A stretch of DNA of 64,000 nt. It comes from Oscillospiraceae bacterium (lineage in GTDB: Bacteria > Bacillota > Clostridia > Oscillospirales > Ruminococcaceae). Made by a program: the position numbers and the translations under genes. The stretch spans positions 1 to 64,000 of the forward strand of contig JAFTQJ010000079.1 of the NCBI GenBank assembly GCA_017462785.1. The letters run 5' to 3'. The notes beneath the pieces are model-generated. The model was given only the letters and a program-made list of their open reading frames with translations, was not told the origin of the DNA and did no database searches. The number at the start of each line of letters is the position of its first letter. The stretch's first letter is position 1. Below, in pieces: positions 6,680 through 17,200 of this stretch.

Positions 6680-8728
6680 TTAACGGCAGACCGCATAGAC
6701 AGTGAAACGCTGGCTGACGAGGATCTTGTCGGGATAGGTCGCATTATCGGCGGTGATCCTGTATTCATAGATCGCCGGCAGGAGTGTGCTGAACATTGCT
6801 TCGCTGTTAAGCTCATTTAGGTCATAGGTCAGTGTATCGGGCTGCACGGTCTGTTCACACACCGGCTCACCGTTCATATCGTATATGCCGACTGTCAGCC
6901 GTGAAATGGCGGACTGTGCAGAACGTACTGTTCCTGCGGAATTTGCCCGTGCTCCGAAGGGCATGTTCAGGATGGGGGGATTGTCGGTAATGACAAGTGC
7001 ATCCGGCTCGACAGGCTCCGCTGTTTCCAGCACGCTGAAGCTCCTGCTCAGAAGAACTGTGTCCGGATTCGCTGCATTGCCTGCGGTGATGCGGTATTCA
7101 TAGATACCGGCATCGAGCAGATCAAAGCAGATGGAGCTGTCCATCTGGCTCAGATCATAGATCTTTGCATCGGGCTGCTCCGTTTTGCCGGTGACAAGAT
7201 TGCCGTCCATGTCATAAACCCCGACCTCGACAGCGGTGATGCTGGATACAGCCGACCGGATCGTTCCGGCAATGCTCACGGGGGTGCCCTTGACAATATC
7301 CACGATCTTTGTGCTGCCGGTCAGTGTGAGGGTATCCTCCGGAAGAACGGGCGTACCGCCCTCGGTCACATCGAACGTCTGATAAATGACCGGAAGTGCA
7401 CCGGAGCCTTGAACGGACACGAACACTTTGAAGCTGTAGCTGCCGGCTGTGAGCGTTTCAAACGGAAGGGAGAGGTGCTGCAGGTCATAGCTTGCAGCGG
7501 CGGGCCATACATCCTCCGAGAGCACGGTTTCTCCCTTGGCATTGTAGATCAGGGCGGTCAGGGCTTCCATGTCCGCCTTGGAACAGCTCACGATGCCCTG
7601 TAAATCAAAACTGCTGCCCTCTGGCAGAGTCGGTATCACGGATACGCCCTTTGCGGTAATGCTCTTGTACTGGTAGTCCGTTGTTTCCGTACCGGATGCC
7701 TGCGGCGGTTCGGATGCGGTGGTTTCCGTTGTGGTTTCAGCAGTTGTATCCGAAACGGTGTCCGCTGTGGTTTCGGTCGCTGTGGTTTCAGCGGAGGTTT
7801 CCGTGGATGCGGTCGTTGCCTCGACCGTAATGGCAGTTGTGACAAATGTCGTTTCCGGTGAATCGGAGCCGGGTGCAGCGGTGGTTTCTGCGGTCACAGC
7901 CGTGGTTTCTGCCGTAGATACGGCGGTGGTTTCCTCGGTTGCAGGAACATCTGCAAGAACTCTGAATTTCTGGTTCGTGAGGACCAAATCCTGATAGGTG
8001 GAATTGGAGGCGGTGACATTGTAGTAGTATTCACCGGAGGGCAGAAGCTCAAATGCGATCCTGTCATCGAGTGAATTCAGATTGCAGTACCAGCCGTCCG
8101 GCTCGATGGTCACGCCTGCGGTCAGATTGCCGGAAAGGTCATAGACACCCACGGTCAGAGAGATGATGGGGGTTTCCGCTGAAAGTACGGTTCCTTTCAG
8201 TTCAACAGCGGTACCGGCTGCAATGTCCGTCATGATGGTGCCGTCCGTGAGCGTCAGGGCATCCTCGGGAGCATCGGAGGGCGTAACGGTGAATTCCTGA
8301 TTGACAAGCACATAATCGTCATACTCCATATTGGAAACCGTGACTCTGTAACAGTACTCCCCTGCATCAAGCAGATTGAAGCTCATGCTGCTGTCGAATG
8401 CATAGAGGTCATAGCTGGGGGCATTCGGGAGCACGGTCTGTTCGATCACCGGAGTGCCGTCCGCCGCATAGACACCGACTGTCAGTACGGAAATGAACGA
8501 TTCCGCCGAAGTGACAATGCCCTTGACGATCACGGGAGTACCCTCCGTAATATCGGTCATTACGGTGCCGCCGGTGATGCTGAATGCGTCCTCTGCCGCT
8601 GTGGAATGGGTGCTCTTCTCCGTGCGGCGGTGCGTCAGTGCATCGGGAGAAAGCGAGGAAATCCCCTGCATTGCGAGCAGAACCGACAAAATTCCTGAAA
8701 GAAGCTTTCTGTTTTTCTGATTACTCAT
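6680..8728 (-). CDS. Secreted protein of five related beta-rich domains with a Thr/Glu linker
   Basis: A 682-residue protein with a signal peptide (charged start, hydrophobic LLSGILSVLLAMQGISS). It holds five copies of a domain of about 95 residues. Each copy starts like LTLTDGT-x-MTDI-x-GT, has a central SLTVGVYD-x-x-GN, an xYDLxxL/FDLL segment, and ends with GEYxYxVTxxN and Q-x-FxV. Copies one and two are separated from three to five by a Thr-rich linker (about 310-370). The layout suggests an Ig-like sandwich, but I do not recognise the family. No catalytic motif, anchor or dockerin is seen. The ATG at 8728 is chosen for its AAAGGA site and the signal peptide. It stands alone, with its own promoter and terminator. 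Confidence 0.8.
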   Translation of the reverse strand: MSNQKNRKLLSGILSVLLAMQGISSLSPDALTHRRTEKSTHSTAAEDAFSITGGTVMTDITEGTPVIVKGIVTSAESFISVLTVGVYAADGTPVIEQTVLPNAPSYDLYAFDSSMSFNLLDAGEYCYRVTVSNMEYDDYVLVNQEFTVTPSDAPEDALTLTDGTIMTDIAAGTAVELKGTVLSAETPIISLTVGVYDLSGNLTAGVTIEPDGWYCNLNSLDDRIAFELLPSGEYYYNVTASNSTYQDLVLTNQKFRVLADVPATEETTAVSTAETTAVTAETTAAPGSDSPETTFVTTAITVEATTASTETSAETTATETTADTVSDTTAETTTETTASEPPQASGTETTDYQYKSITAKGVSVIPTLPEGSSFDLQGIVSCSKADMEALTALIYNAKGETVLSEDVWPAAASYDLQHLSLPFETLTAGSYSFKVFVSVQGSGALPVIYQTFDVTEGGTPVLPEDTLTLTGSTKIVDIVKGTPVSIAGTIRSAVSSITAVEVGVYDMDGNLVTGKTEQPDAKIYDLSQMDSSICFDLLDAGIYEYRITAGNAANPDTVLLSRSFSVLETAEPVEPDALVITDNPPILNMPFGARANSAGTVRSAQSAISRLTVGIYDMNGEPVCEQTVQPDTLTYDLNELNSEAMFSTLLPAIYEYRITADNATYPDKILVSQRFTVYAVCR

Positions 8729-8800
8729 AAAAATTCCTTTCTTTGTGAAGGCGGAGCGAATGGCTGCGGATTGGTATGGCTGTACGCTTCGCTTAAACAA

Positions 8801-8829
8801 ATTATACTATGCTCAATCCTTGAAGTCAA
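8801..8829 (-). promoter_or_regulatory. Promoter of the five-domain protein gene
   Basis: TTGACT (8824-8829), a 17-base spacer and TATAAT (8801-8806) on the minus strand; leader of about 70 bases. Confidence 0.75.
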
Positions 8830-8884
8830 CGAATTCCATCAAGGTTTAACAGTTTATTCATATTTTTGTACGAATCTGTCAAAT

Positions 8885-8912
8885 AAAAAATCGCAGTATA
8901 CTGGGATTTTTA
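8885..8912. terminator. Probable bidirectional terminator downstream of the ygiQ-like gene
   Basis: AAAAATC and GATTTTT flank the palindrome CAGTATACTG, giving a stem bounded by A and T runs. The rest of 8830-8983 is AT-rich without an evident gene. Confidence 0.5.
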
Positions 8913-8983
8913 CGGAAAGTATTATTTCAAGCAGTCTTTTTTTCCTATCAAAACGGGCGTGGTTCATCGTTCCGGCACTATTT

Positions 8984-9012
8984 GAGCCGTCCCCCGTATG
9001 GGCGGACGGCTC
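8984..9012. terminator. Hairpin after the ygiQ-like gene
   Basis: Nine-base stem GAGCCGTCC/GGACGGCTC, 7 bases beyond the stop at 9019. No T run follows on the minus strand, so it may be an mRNA 3'-end stabiliser working with the hairpin at 8885-8912. Confidence 0.5.
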
Positions 9013-9018
9013 GGCTGA

Positions 9019-10923
9019 TCATCTTTTTTTGCGAGGGGGACGGGACTGCTTTTTAGGGGATGCATTCCGGCGGTGTTCGGGTTTTCCGGAGGGCTTGCGG
9101 TTTCCCTGTGCAGGTCTGCCGCCTGCCGTTTTTCTCGGATGCTCCGCAGGCGGGATCAGGCAGTTGGCACCCGTTCCGATGAGGTCACGCCTGCCGGCGA
9201 TGGTCAGTGCCTTTTCGACCAGATCACGGTTCTCCTTTTTGAAATACTGGAGCAGGACACGCTGGAGCTTCTTTTCCTCCGGCGTTCTCGGAACAAAGAT
9301 CGGCTCCATGGTATAGGGGTCAAGCCCCGTCCAGAACATTGCCGTGGAAATGGTGCCGGGAGTCGGGTAGAAATCCTGCACCTGCTCCGGACGGATATTG
9401 TGTTTTTTCAGGAAGATCGCCAGATCGACTGCATCCTTGAGCGTACAGCCCGGATGGGAGGACATGAGGTAGGGCACAAGATACTGCTCCTTTGCCATGC
9501 CCTTGGTGATCTCGTAGAATTTTTTCTCGAACTTCTCATAGACCTCGATATGGGGCTTGCCCATGTAGTCGAGGACACGATTGCTGGCATGCTCGGGGGC
9601 AACCTTGAGCTGTCCGCTGACGTGGTTGCCGATCAGCTCCTTCATGAAAGCATCACTCTCGTCCGCCATCAGGTAGTCGTAGCGGATGCCGGAACGAATG
9701 AACACCTTCTTCACGCCCTTGATCTTTCGGATCTTCCGCAGGAGTGCGAGGTATTCCGTGTGATCCGCTTTCAGATTCCTGCACGGTGACGGTGCAAGGC
9801 ATTTTTTGCCCTTGCATAGTCCGTGTTCAAGCTGCTTGTCGCAGGACGGTGCACGGAAATTGGCGGTGGGACCTCCCACATCATGGATGTATCCCTTGAA
9901 GCCGTCCTTTTTGGTCAGTGCTTCGGCTTCACGGAGCACGGAGGCTTCGCTTCTTGTCTGGATGCGTCTGCCCTGATGCAGGGCAATGGAACAAAAATTG
10001 CAAAAGCCGAAGCATCCACGGTTATGGGTGATGGAGAACTCGACCTCCTGAATGGACGGCACACCGCCCTCCTTTTCATAGCAGGGGTGGTAGGCTCTCA
10101 TGTAGGGCAGCTCATAGGTACGGTCAAATTCCTCCTGCGTCAGGCTCCGCTGCGGCGGATTCTGCACGAGCATGAGATCCCCGTGCCGCTGAACGATGGT
10201 TCTTCCATATACTTCATCCTGTTCGTCATACTGCTTGCGGCATGCCTTGGCATAGGCTTTTTTGTTGTCACGGACGATCTCGAAGCTGTCGCACTGCACC
10301 GCACCGATGGGGGTATTCACGGGCTGGGTCATGTAGCAGGTGCCACGAATGTCGTGCATTTCCGAAAGCTTTTCGCCATTTTTCAGGCGTTCGCAGATCT
10401 CGGCGATCGTCACCTCCCCCATGCCGTACATGAGCAGCTCTGCACCGCAGTCCGCAAGCACCGACGGGAGCACCTTATCCGCCCAGTAGTCATAATGGGC
10501 AAAACGGCGGAGGGATGCCTCCAGACCGCCGACGGCGATTTCCGTTTCGGGGAAGAGCTTTTTCAGACGTTTGCAATAGACTGTCACGGCACGGTCGGGA
10601 CGCTTGCCGCCCTTGCCGCCGGCACTGTAAGCATCGTCAAAACGCTTCTTTCCGGCAACGGTGTAGTTGGACACCATGCTGTCGATGTTGCCGCCCGTGA
10701 CGAGGAAGGCGTATTTCGGTGCACCGAGCCGCTGGAAATCCGCATCGGATACGGGCTGTGCGATCATGCCCACGGAAAAACCGAGGCTTTCGCAGATGCG
10801 GGCAATGATGACGATGCCGAACGAGGGGTGATCGACATAGGCATCGCCGGTGATGCAGATGAAATCGGGCTGCAAAATGCCACGTTCATCGAGTTCTTTG
10901 CGGGATATGGGTAAAAACGGCAT
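9019..10923 (-). CDS. YgiQ-family radical SAM protein
   Basis: A 634-residue protein of the YgiQ family (UPF0313). The N-terminal part resembles a B12-binding-type fold (ITGDAYVDHPSFG, VGGLEASLRRFAHYDYW). The radical SAM cluster motif CFGFCNFC sits mid-protein after NRG. The C-terminal tail is basic and low in complexity (PRKTAGGRPAQG, then a Lys/Arg-rich end). The reaction is unknown for the family. AAAGG precedes the ATG at 10923. It is the last gene of the minus-strand operon that starts at 14111, 17 bases after the esterase gene. Confidence 0.9.
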   Translation of the reverse strand: MPFLPISRKELDERGILQPDFICITGDAYVDHPSFGIVIIARICESLGFSVGMIAQPVSDADFQRLGAPKYAFLVTGGNIDSMVSNYTVAGKKRFDDAYSAGGKGGKRPDRAVTVYCKRLKKLFPETEIAVGGLEASLRRFAHYDYWADKVLPSVLADCGAELLMYGMGEVTIAEICERLKNGEKLSEMHDIRGTCYMTQPVNTPIGAVQCDSFEIVRDNKKAYAKACRKQYDEQDEVYGRTIVQRHGDLMLVQNPPQRSLTQEEFDRTYELPYMRAYHPCYEKEGGVPSIQEVEFSITHNRGCFGFCNFCSIALHQGRRIQTRSEASVLREAEALTKKDGFKGYIHDVGGPTANFRAPSCDKQLEHGLCKGKKCLAPSPCRNLKADHTEYLALLRKIRKIKGVKKVFIRSGIRYDYLMADESDAFMKELIGNHVSGQLKVAPEHASNRVLDYMGKPHIEVYEKFEKKFYEITKGMAKEQYLVPYLMSSHPGCTLKDAVDLAIFLKKHNIRPEQVQDFYPTPGTISTAMFWTGLDPYTMEPIFVPRTPEEKKLQRVLLQYFKKENRDLVEKALTIAGRRDLIGTGANCLIPPAEHPRKTAGGRPAQGNRKPSGKPEHRRNASPKKQSRPPRKKR

Positions 10924-10940
10924 ATACTTCTACCTTTCAA

Positions 10941-12005
10941 TTATGTTTTTGAGGTTCGGAGCGTCCGGATGAAAGCGGTCAGCTCCTCTGCCATTTCCTG
11001 CTGCTCTGCACGGCGTGGATGTCCGTGGGTCGCAATTCCGCAGCGGTTGAAATGCAGATAATGTGCATCATAGCCCTTTTCTGCAAGGCGGCGGCTCACC
11101 TCTTCGGCTGCTTCGTCCCAGCCGGCATCGTGGTTGAGCACGGTCAGCAGGAAAATGCAGGCTGGCTTTCCTCCGTACTGATCGAGCACGGAACGGGCGA
11201 TTTTTTCATAGCCCTGCATCCAGTGTTCACGGGTCGCAGGATCATGGATGTCGTTGCTGTTCGTGCCGCTGGATGGGTCGTGCTGGTCATTCTGACCGAG
11301 GGCAAAGATGAGAAAATCCGGCGTATAGCGGGAAAAATCCCATTCTGTCAGCTCCCCTGCCTCCGGAAAATAGCAGAGCTTGTCATAGACGGATTCCATC
11401 CCGACTGTTTCGGGATAACTGAAATAACCCGTCCTGTCATAGACCGCAATACCGCCCTGTGCGATCAGGTGGAAATCGGCATGCAGAGAAAGGGCAGTCC
11501 GGACGGCGTAGCTGTACCATACGTTATCATAGATACAGTCCGCACCTGCCGGATCCGCACAGCCGGCGAAATCGTCCGCTTCACAGCAGACACCGGAGGT
11601 CACGCTGTCGCCGTAGAATTCCAGCTTCAGCTCGGGTGATGCCGGAGGTGCGAGGAATTCTCCGTCCGTTTCCGCATCGTGGAAGGTCAGGGCATGGCTT
11701 GCATCCGACTGCTTGTAGAGGATGAGGCTGTGTTCCTGTGACGGGTCGAGGGAATCTGCGAGATTGTATTCGACGGGCTTGCCGTCATTCCAGTCACGCA
11801 GCGGCAGCTTGCCGACCCTGCCGTCGAGCACATAGGTCAGGGCATGCACACCCCAGACATTTTTGTGGGTGACCGTCACGGAAAAGCGGCTGCCCCTGAA
11901 CCGGAATTCCGCAAGGCTTCCGGCATAGTAAAAATATGCACCGTCCGGAAGATGGGCAATTCTTCCGGAATAGCGGATGTATTCGCTTGTATGTCCGATC
12001 TTCAT
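10941..12005 (-). CDS. SGNH/GDSL esterase, CE2-like carbohydrate deacetylase
   Basis: A 354-residue enzyme with an N-terminal beta-sandwich of about 120 residues followed by an SGNH hydrolase domain, the order seen in CE2 acetyl esterases. Motifs are FYGDSVTSG (nucleophile Ser134), an AQGG block, ALGQND and the catalytic His in GHPRRAEQ. No signal peptide is present, so it should act in the cytoplasm on imported, acetylated sugars. GGAGG lies just before the ATG at 12005. It follows the reductase gene by 12 bases. The exact substrate (xylo- or mannooligosaccharide) cannot be read from the sequence. Confidence 0.82.
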   Translation of the reverse strand: MKIGHTSEYIRYSGRIAHLPDGAYFYYAGSLAEFRFRGSRFSVTVTHKNVWGVHALTYVLDGRVGKLPLRDWNDGKPVEYNLADSLDPSQEHSLILYKQSDASHALTFHDAETDGEFLAPPASPELKLEFYGDSVTSGVCCEADDFAGCADPAGADCIYDNVWYSYAVRTALSLHADFHLIAQGGIAVYDRTGYFSYPETVGMESVYDKLCYFPEAGELTEWDFSRYTPDFLIFALGQNDQHDPSSGTNSNDIHDPATREHWMQGYEKIARSVLDQYGGKPACIFLLTVLNHDAGWDEAAEEVSRRLAEKGYDAHYLHFNRCGIATHGHPRRAEQQEMAEELTAFIRTLRTSKT

Positions 12006-12017
12006 ACTGCCTCCGGT

Positions 12018-13133
12018 TCAGCTTTCAAATGCCTTTGCGACATTTTTCAGCATTTCAATGATCTCAATGTGCTGGGGGCAGTGCTGCTCACACTGACCGC
12101 AGGCAATGCAGTCGGATGCCTTGCCGTACTGTACGGTGAGATTGTCGTAGTAGGTGCCCTGCACGGTGAAATTCTTCTTGATCTCCTGCAATTCGGCATT
12201 GTACAGCTCGAAGTAATCCGGAATCGGGATGTTCATCGGGCAGCCGTCCGTGCAGTAGCGGCAGGCGGTGCAGGGTACGGCGATCTTCTCATTGATGATG
12301 TCCGCCACCTGCATACAGACTGCGTTCTCCTCCGCTGTCAGAGGCTGAAAATCACGCATATAGGCGGTATTGTCCGTGAGCTGTCCGAGATTGCTCATGC
12401 CGCTGAGGACAACGGAAACGCCCTCCAGACTTGCGGCAAAGCGGATCGCCCATGAGGGCACGGACATGTCCGGCTCACGGGATTTCAGGAGCTTTTCGGC
12501 TGCCGGCGGTACTGCGGCAAGCGTTCCGCCCTTGACCGGTTCCATGACGAGGATCTCTTTTCCATGCTTACGGGCAGCCTCATAGCATTTTCTTGACTGC
12601 ACGCCCTCGCTCTCCCAGTCGAGGTAATTGATCTGGAGCTGCACAAACTCCACCTCGGGATGTGCGGTCAGGATCTCATCAAGAAGCTGTGCATTGTCAT
12701 GGTAGGAAAAGCCGATCTTCCTAACAAGACCTGCCTGTTTCTTCTGTACTGCAAATGCAAATGCACCGAGTCTTTGGGATGTTTCATAATTTTCACGATT
12801 CAGGCAGTGCAGGAGGTAGTAATCGAAATAGCCGGCACCGGTCTTTTCAAGCTGTTCATTGAAAATGCGTTCCATATCGGCTTCTTCTTTGAGGAACATC
12901 GTGGGGAGCTTGTCCGCAAGCAGGAAGCTCTCACGGGGGTGACGTTCCACCAGCACTTCCTTGAGCACCTTTTCGCTCTGGAAATTGTGGTACATGTAAG
13001 CGGTATCAAAGTAGGTAAAGCCCTGTTCAAGGAAGGAATCCACCATCCGACAGAGCTGTTCTTTGTCAAAGCTGGTCTGGTCACTGCCGTCAAGCAGGGG
13101 CAGACGCATGAAGCCAAAGCCTAATTTTTTCAT
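12018..13133 (-). CDS. Aldo/keto reductase with C-terminal 4Fe-4S ferredoxin domain
   Basis: A 371-residue protein. The N-terminal 260 residues form an aldo/keto reductase barrel (FDTAYMYHN contains the catalytic-type Tyr; LLHCLN carries the conserved His). The C-terminal part has two cysteine clusters, [12 protein letters not shown] and [12 protein letters not shown], enough for two 4Fe-4S centres. This reductase-ferredoxin fusion is common in Clostridia and points to electron exchange with ferredoxin; the substrate is unknown. AAGGAG precedes the ATG, which overlaps the DUF1893 stop by 4 bases (ATGA). Confidence 0.9.
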   Translation of the reverse strand: MKKLGFGFMRLPLLDGSDQTSFDKEQLCRMVDSFLEQGFTYFDTAYMYHNFQSEKVLKEVLVERHPRESFLLADKLPTMFLKEEADMERIFNEQLEKTGAGYFDYYLLHCLNRENYETSQRLGAFAFAVQKKQAGLVRKIGFSYHDNAQLLDEILTAHPEVEFVQLQINYLDWESEGVQSRKCYEAARKHGKEILVMEPVKGGTLAAVPPAAEKLLKSREPDMSVPSWAIRFAASLEGVSVVLSGMSNLGQLTDNTAYMRDFQPLTAEENAVCMQVADIINEKIAVPCTACRYCTDGCPMNIPIPDYFELYNAELQEIKKNFTVQGTYYDNLTVQYGKASDCIACGQCEQHCPQHIEIIEMLKNVAKAFES

Positions 13134-13564
13134 ATCTGTTCTCCTTGTCTGAGTCGTTCTCGGGTTTCACGGATGATGTGCAGAGCCTCCTGCGGATCGG
13201 AAATCTTCGCTGTGACCTGCTCCATCGGGCAGATGCCGTCATTGCGGCGGTTGATGATGTGTGGGGTCAGTTCCCCATAATGAACGGCGATATTCTGCGA
13301 ATTGAAGTAATCCAGTGCACTCTGGCTGAGCACCTGAGCATAGACCTCACGGATGCCGGCATGGGCAAAGAGCAGTGCGGCAGCCCTGCCGACGATCTTG
13401 TCCGCTGCGGCATAATCCCTGAGCTGCATGCCGCTGTCCAGCCAGTCGAGCATGGGAGAAATTCCGGTTTTCCGGCTGGTGTGAATGCTATCCCCTTTGC
13501 AGAGGACGCAGGTAAATTCGCTCTCGTTCAGGAGCGTGACTGCCCGTCTGAGATCAGCTGTCAT
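13130..13564 (-). CDS. DUF1893 family protein
   Basis: A 144-residue protein matching the DUF1893 pattern ([12 protein letters not shown] near residue 20, then [12 protein letters not shown]). The family is known only from structure (TM1506, deaminase-like fold) and has no assigned reaction. It overlaps the ECF S-component gene by 11 bases and the reductase gene by 4, so all three should be made together. A Cys and a His early in the chain could bind metal, as in deaminases, but that is inference. Confidence 0.85.
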   Translation of the reverse strand: MTADLRRAVTLLNESEFTCVLCKGDSIHTSRKTGISPMLDWLDSGMQLRDYAAADKIVGRAAALLFAHAGIREVYAQVLSQSALDYFNSQNIAVHYGELTPHIINRRNDGICPMEQVTAKISDPQEALHIIRETRERLRQGEQI

Positions 13565-14111
13565 GTTTCTGCATGCCCTCCAGACGGTCGAGGAGCAGCG
13601 GAATCAGTGCCCACTGGAGCAGGATACCGAACAGTCCGGCGGTAATGAAGGTGAATGCAGCAGCCGGTGCAAGTGCGGTGTTTCCGAGCAGATGGATGGA
13701 AACGAGAACGGCGGCAGCTCTTGCAGCACGTCCGGTGATCTGAGCAATGAGGAGCTTGCAGAAGCTGTTGAGGCGTGTGCCGGAGAGCATGCCGGCGGTC
13801 AGACCATAGGCTCCAAGCTCGATCATCATGAACGGCACGAGGGCAGCATCGGGCATGCCGGAAATGCCGAAGCTGACAAGGGGGCTGAGAATGCCTGCGA
13901 TACATCCGGTAACAGGACCGCCGAGGAAGCCTGCCAGCAGTACGGGAAGGTGCATCGGGAGGAGTGCCGAGCCGAGCTGTGCACCGGTTCCGGAGAGTAC
14001 GCCGACAGCATGGAACACCTGCGGCAGAGCGACCGCTGCACCAATGGCGAGGATGGCGGTCAGGATTCTGGCAAGACGGGAATCAGCGGTAAGTGTGAAT
14101 TGGTTTTGCAT
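13554..14111 (-). CDS. ECF transporter S component (substrate-binding membrane subunit)
   Basis: A 185-residue, mostly hydrophobic protein with about five or six TMs and the short cytoplasmic start (SRLARILTAILAIGAAVALPQVFH) of ECF-type S components. Such subunits capture a vitamin or related micronutrient and share an ECF motor encoded elsewhere. No EcfA/T genes are nearby, so it should use the shared motor. AAGGAGG precedes the ATG at 14111; further upstream in-frame codons lack a site. It is the first gene of a five-gene minus-strand operon. The substrate is not predictable from the sequence. Confidence 0.85.
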   Translation of the reverse strand: MQNQFTLTADSRLARILTAILAIGAAVALPQVFHAVGVLSGTGAQLGSALLPMHLPVLLAGFLGGPVTGCIAGILSPLVSFGISGMPDAALVPFMMIELGAYGLTAGMLSGTRLNSFCKLLIAQITGRAARAAAVLVSIHLLGNTALAPAAAFTFITAGLFGILLQWALIPLLLDRLEGMQKHDS

Positions 14112-14141
14112 GGGGATACCTCCTTGAATCATATTATGTAC

Positions 14142-14170
14142 ATTATAGCATATTTTCGGACAAACTGCAA
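14142..14170 (-). promoter_or_regulatory. Promoter of the ECF-S to ygiQ operon
   Basis: TTGCAG (14165-14170), a 17-base spacer and TATAAT (14142-14147), 31 bases before the ECF-S start. No riboswitch-sized leader is present. Confidence 0.7.
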
Positions 14171-14187
14171 CAGTTTTCCGCATAAAA

Positions 14188-14216
14188 ATACCGCACGACC
14201 GGAGATCGTGCGGTAT
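14188..14216 (-). terminator. Terminator after the subtilisin gene
   Basis: Eleven-base stem ATACCGCACGA/TCGTGCGGTAT, 11 bases after the stop at 14227, followed on the minus strand by TTTTATG. Confidence 0.85.
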
Positions 14217-14226
14217 CTGATTACGG

Positions 14227-17200
14227 TCAGTCGATCGCAACAAAGCTGCGGTTGAACTGGGTCGCATAGGCTTCGGCAGTGGAGCCGGTGTAGCCGTAGA
14301 TGGTGGTGGATTCGGGGAAAATGTCGCCGTTCCGACCAACTCCAAATTCACAGTTCTTATTGTATATCGTTACCTTTTCCAAATCCTCCGAAAAACTAAA
14401 TGCCCAATAACCAATGTATTCTACTGTTTCAGGAATCACAAGCTCCTTCATACCGGACGAAACAAAAGTATAACCATCAATCCAATACAGAGAATCCGGA
14501 AATTCAATATTCTCCAAGTGATAAAAATGTGTAAACAAACCGCTTGAAATATGTGTAATTCCTTCCTCGATCACGATCGTTTTGATCTCATCTCTGAAAA
14601 TACGCCACGGAGCAATCTCATCGGTATAAAGAATTGAATCATAACTCAATGATGTCCATTCAAACTCTGGAATATCTCCTTCTCCGGAAATCGTTAAAAC
14701 ACCGTCAGCATAATTCCAAGAAATCGTTTCACTCAATTCACCGCTTGTTGGAATGTCAACCTGTTCTTCGTAAGCAATAAAGGTTTTACCAAAAAGCTTT
14801 GCATGTTCCTCAGCAGTAGAATCAGCATAACCATAAATCACCGTATTTTCTGTACCTAATGCATATTTATGATCTGCAATCACGGTATCATAACGAGGAA
14901 GTTCTATGGCTTCCAGATTATTACAAGACATAAAAGCAGCAACACTGATTCCGATCAGTCTTTCCGGCAAAACTACCTTGCTGACTGCGGTCATTGCAAA
15001 TACCCGGCTTTGTACAACAAGCGGCTCAACTCCGTATTTTGCAAATTCGATGCTTGCCAATGATGTACATTCATCAAATACTTCATATTCGATTGTCTTT
15101 ACAGAATTCGGGATATAGAGTGAAACAATTGGTATTCCACAAAATGCACGGGCACCGATTACTTCAAGTCCCGGATTCAGCTTAAGATTTGCAAGGTTGG
15201 GACAATCTCTGAACGCTTCACGTCCAATCTTTACCACGGAGTCGGGAACGATCAGCTCGGTCAATCCAGGATGATTCTGTGCACAGTTATCAGCAAGCTC
15301 TGTCAGCTCATCGCTCATGATATACTCATTCATACCAAGCGGAATGAAGAGAAGTGTCTTTCTGTCACCGCTGATCAGCGTACCCCTGTCATCTGCAAAG
15401 TTCGGGTTAGCATCATCCACATAGACAGCTTTCAGTGCTGTGCACTCTGCAAATACCTTGGCGGTGCTTACAAGAACACCCCCTACACCATCTTCCCGTA
15501 TGTCTTCAACATATCCCTTATCACCGATTTTGACAACATTCTGCGGAATGTTGATTTCTTCAAGAGAAGTACAGCTGTGGAATACATAGTTTTCAATATG
15601 CGTCAGAGAATCCGGCAGTGCAACCTCCTTCAGCTGCGAACAGCCGACAAAGGCACAGTCACCAAGACTTGTGACACCCTCACTGACTGCAACTGCCTTG
15701 ATTTCCGCATTGTTCTTGAACGGGGATTCACCGTGTACATACTGGGTCAGTTCAAAGAAGCCTTGTGCAGTATAGTTCCACATCGCACCTGTTCCGGTGA
15801 TGCTGAGAAGTCCGTTGCCGTCGAGGGAATAATACACATCATCACCGCACTGCCCTTCCATAAGAATGTCATTGCTCAGGTCGATGACCGTCACTGTACA
15901 TTCTGCTGCATAACTGACAGAATTGTAAATGAATGATGCAGTAACATCCGCAGTGCCTTCAGAAACCGCAGTAATCACGCCGCCATCGACAGAAACAACT
16001 GCTTCGTTGGAGGAGGTCCATGTCAAGGGCTGTGCACTGGGCACTGTATCCGCAGTAAGCATGTGCTTTTCGCCTGCATTCAGGCTCACTGCTGTTTCAG
16101 AAATGGTAATGGACGGTACAATATCGGGGTTGTTCGGAATCAGGTTGCTCAGCTGCGGCAGACCATAGCCGAAATAATTATCCCTGCCCTTTGCACCGAG
16201 ATCCATACTGATGTCCTTGAGCAGCTGCTCGATCTCAGCAGGTTCTGCCTTGGGATTGGCATATTTGATCATTGCCGCTGCCGCAGAAATATGCGGTGCC
16301 GACATGGAAGTGCCGGTCTTTGTCAGGAAAGTGCCATTCGGTGCAGTATTGTATACCGCAACGCCGGGGGCAGTCACATCCACGCTGTTGCCGTAATTTG
16401 TCCAAATATATTTCTCCAGCTTACTGTCAATTGCAGACACTACAATCGCTTCCTCCAGATGTGCAGGACAATAGTCAACTGTATTGACTGCATCATTTCC
16501 GGCTGATACGATCACTGTGACACCATTCTGTACAGCATTTTTGATTGCCGCATGCATTGCATTTGAACAATCACCGCCCAGACTCAGGTTAATTACGTTT
16601 GCTCCATGCTTGACAGCATAATTGATGCCCATAACAATATGGCTGATACTGCCTTTTTTTCCAGGTCCAAAAACCTTGATGGGCATGATCTTGACATCAA
16701 CGCCACGCATACAATCAAGCACCGTACCTGCTACATGGGTGCCATGGGACTGTTCTTCATTTGGAATTTGATCGCCGTTGACAAAGTCATAGCCTTCCAT
16801 GATCTTTCCCTCGAAGAAGGGATGATCGCCGATACCGCTGTCTACAACCGCAACAATGACGGAAGAGTCGTGGTATTCACTGAGATATTCTGCATATTGA
16901 TCAGCTTCAATGGCTGTTACGCCCCACGAATAGAAATCCTCTTCTTCCAAAGCCATGACGGATGCTGCCGCTGCTTCATCAGAAGGCGGAAGAGAGATCT
17001 GAGCATCAAGCTCTGCATAGTCGATATGATCGTCCCTACGCAGTGCAGTCAGACATTTCTCGGTATCTTCAATGCTGCCGAATTGCAGGAAGTAAAGATA
17101 GTCGGGACCCTCCAGCACTTCAAGCGGCGAATACGGGGAAAAATCATACTCACCATACGCCTGCACGATCACTCTGCCGGAATACGCTTCGTCCAAAGAT

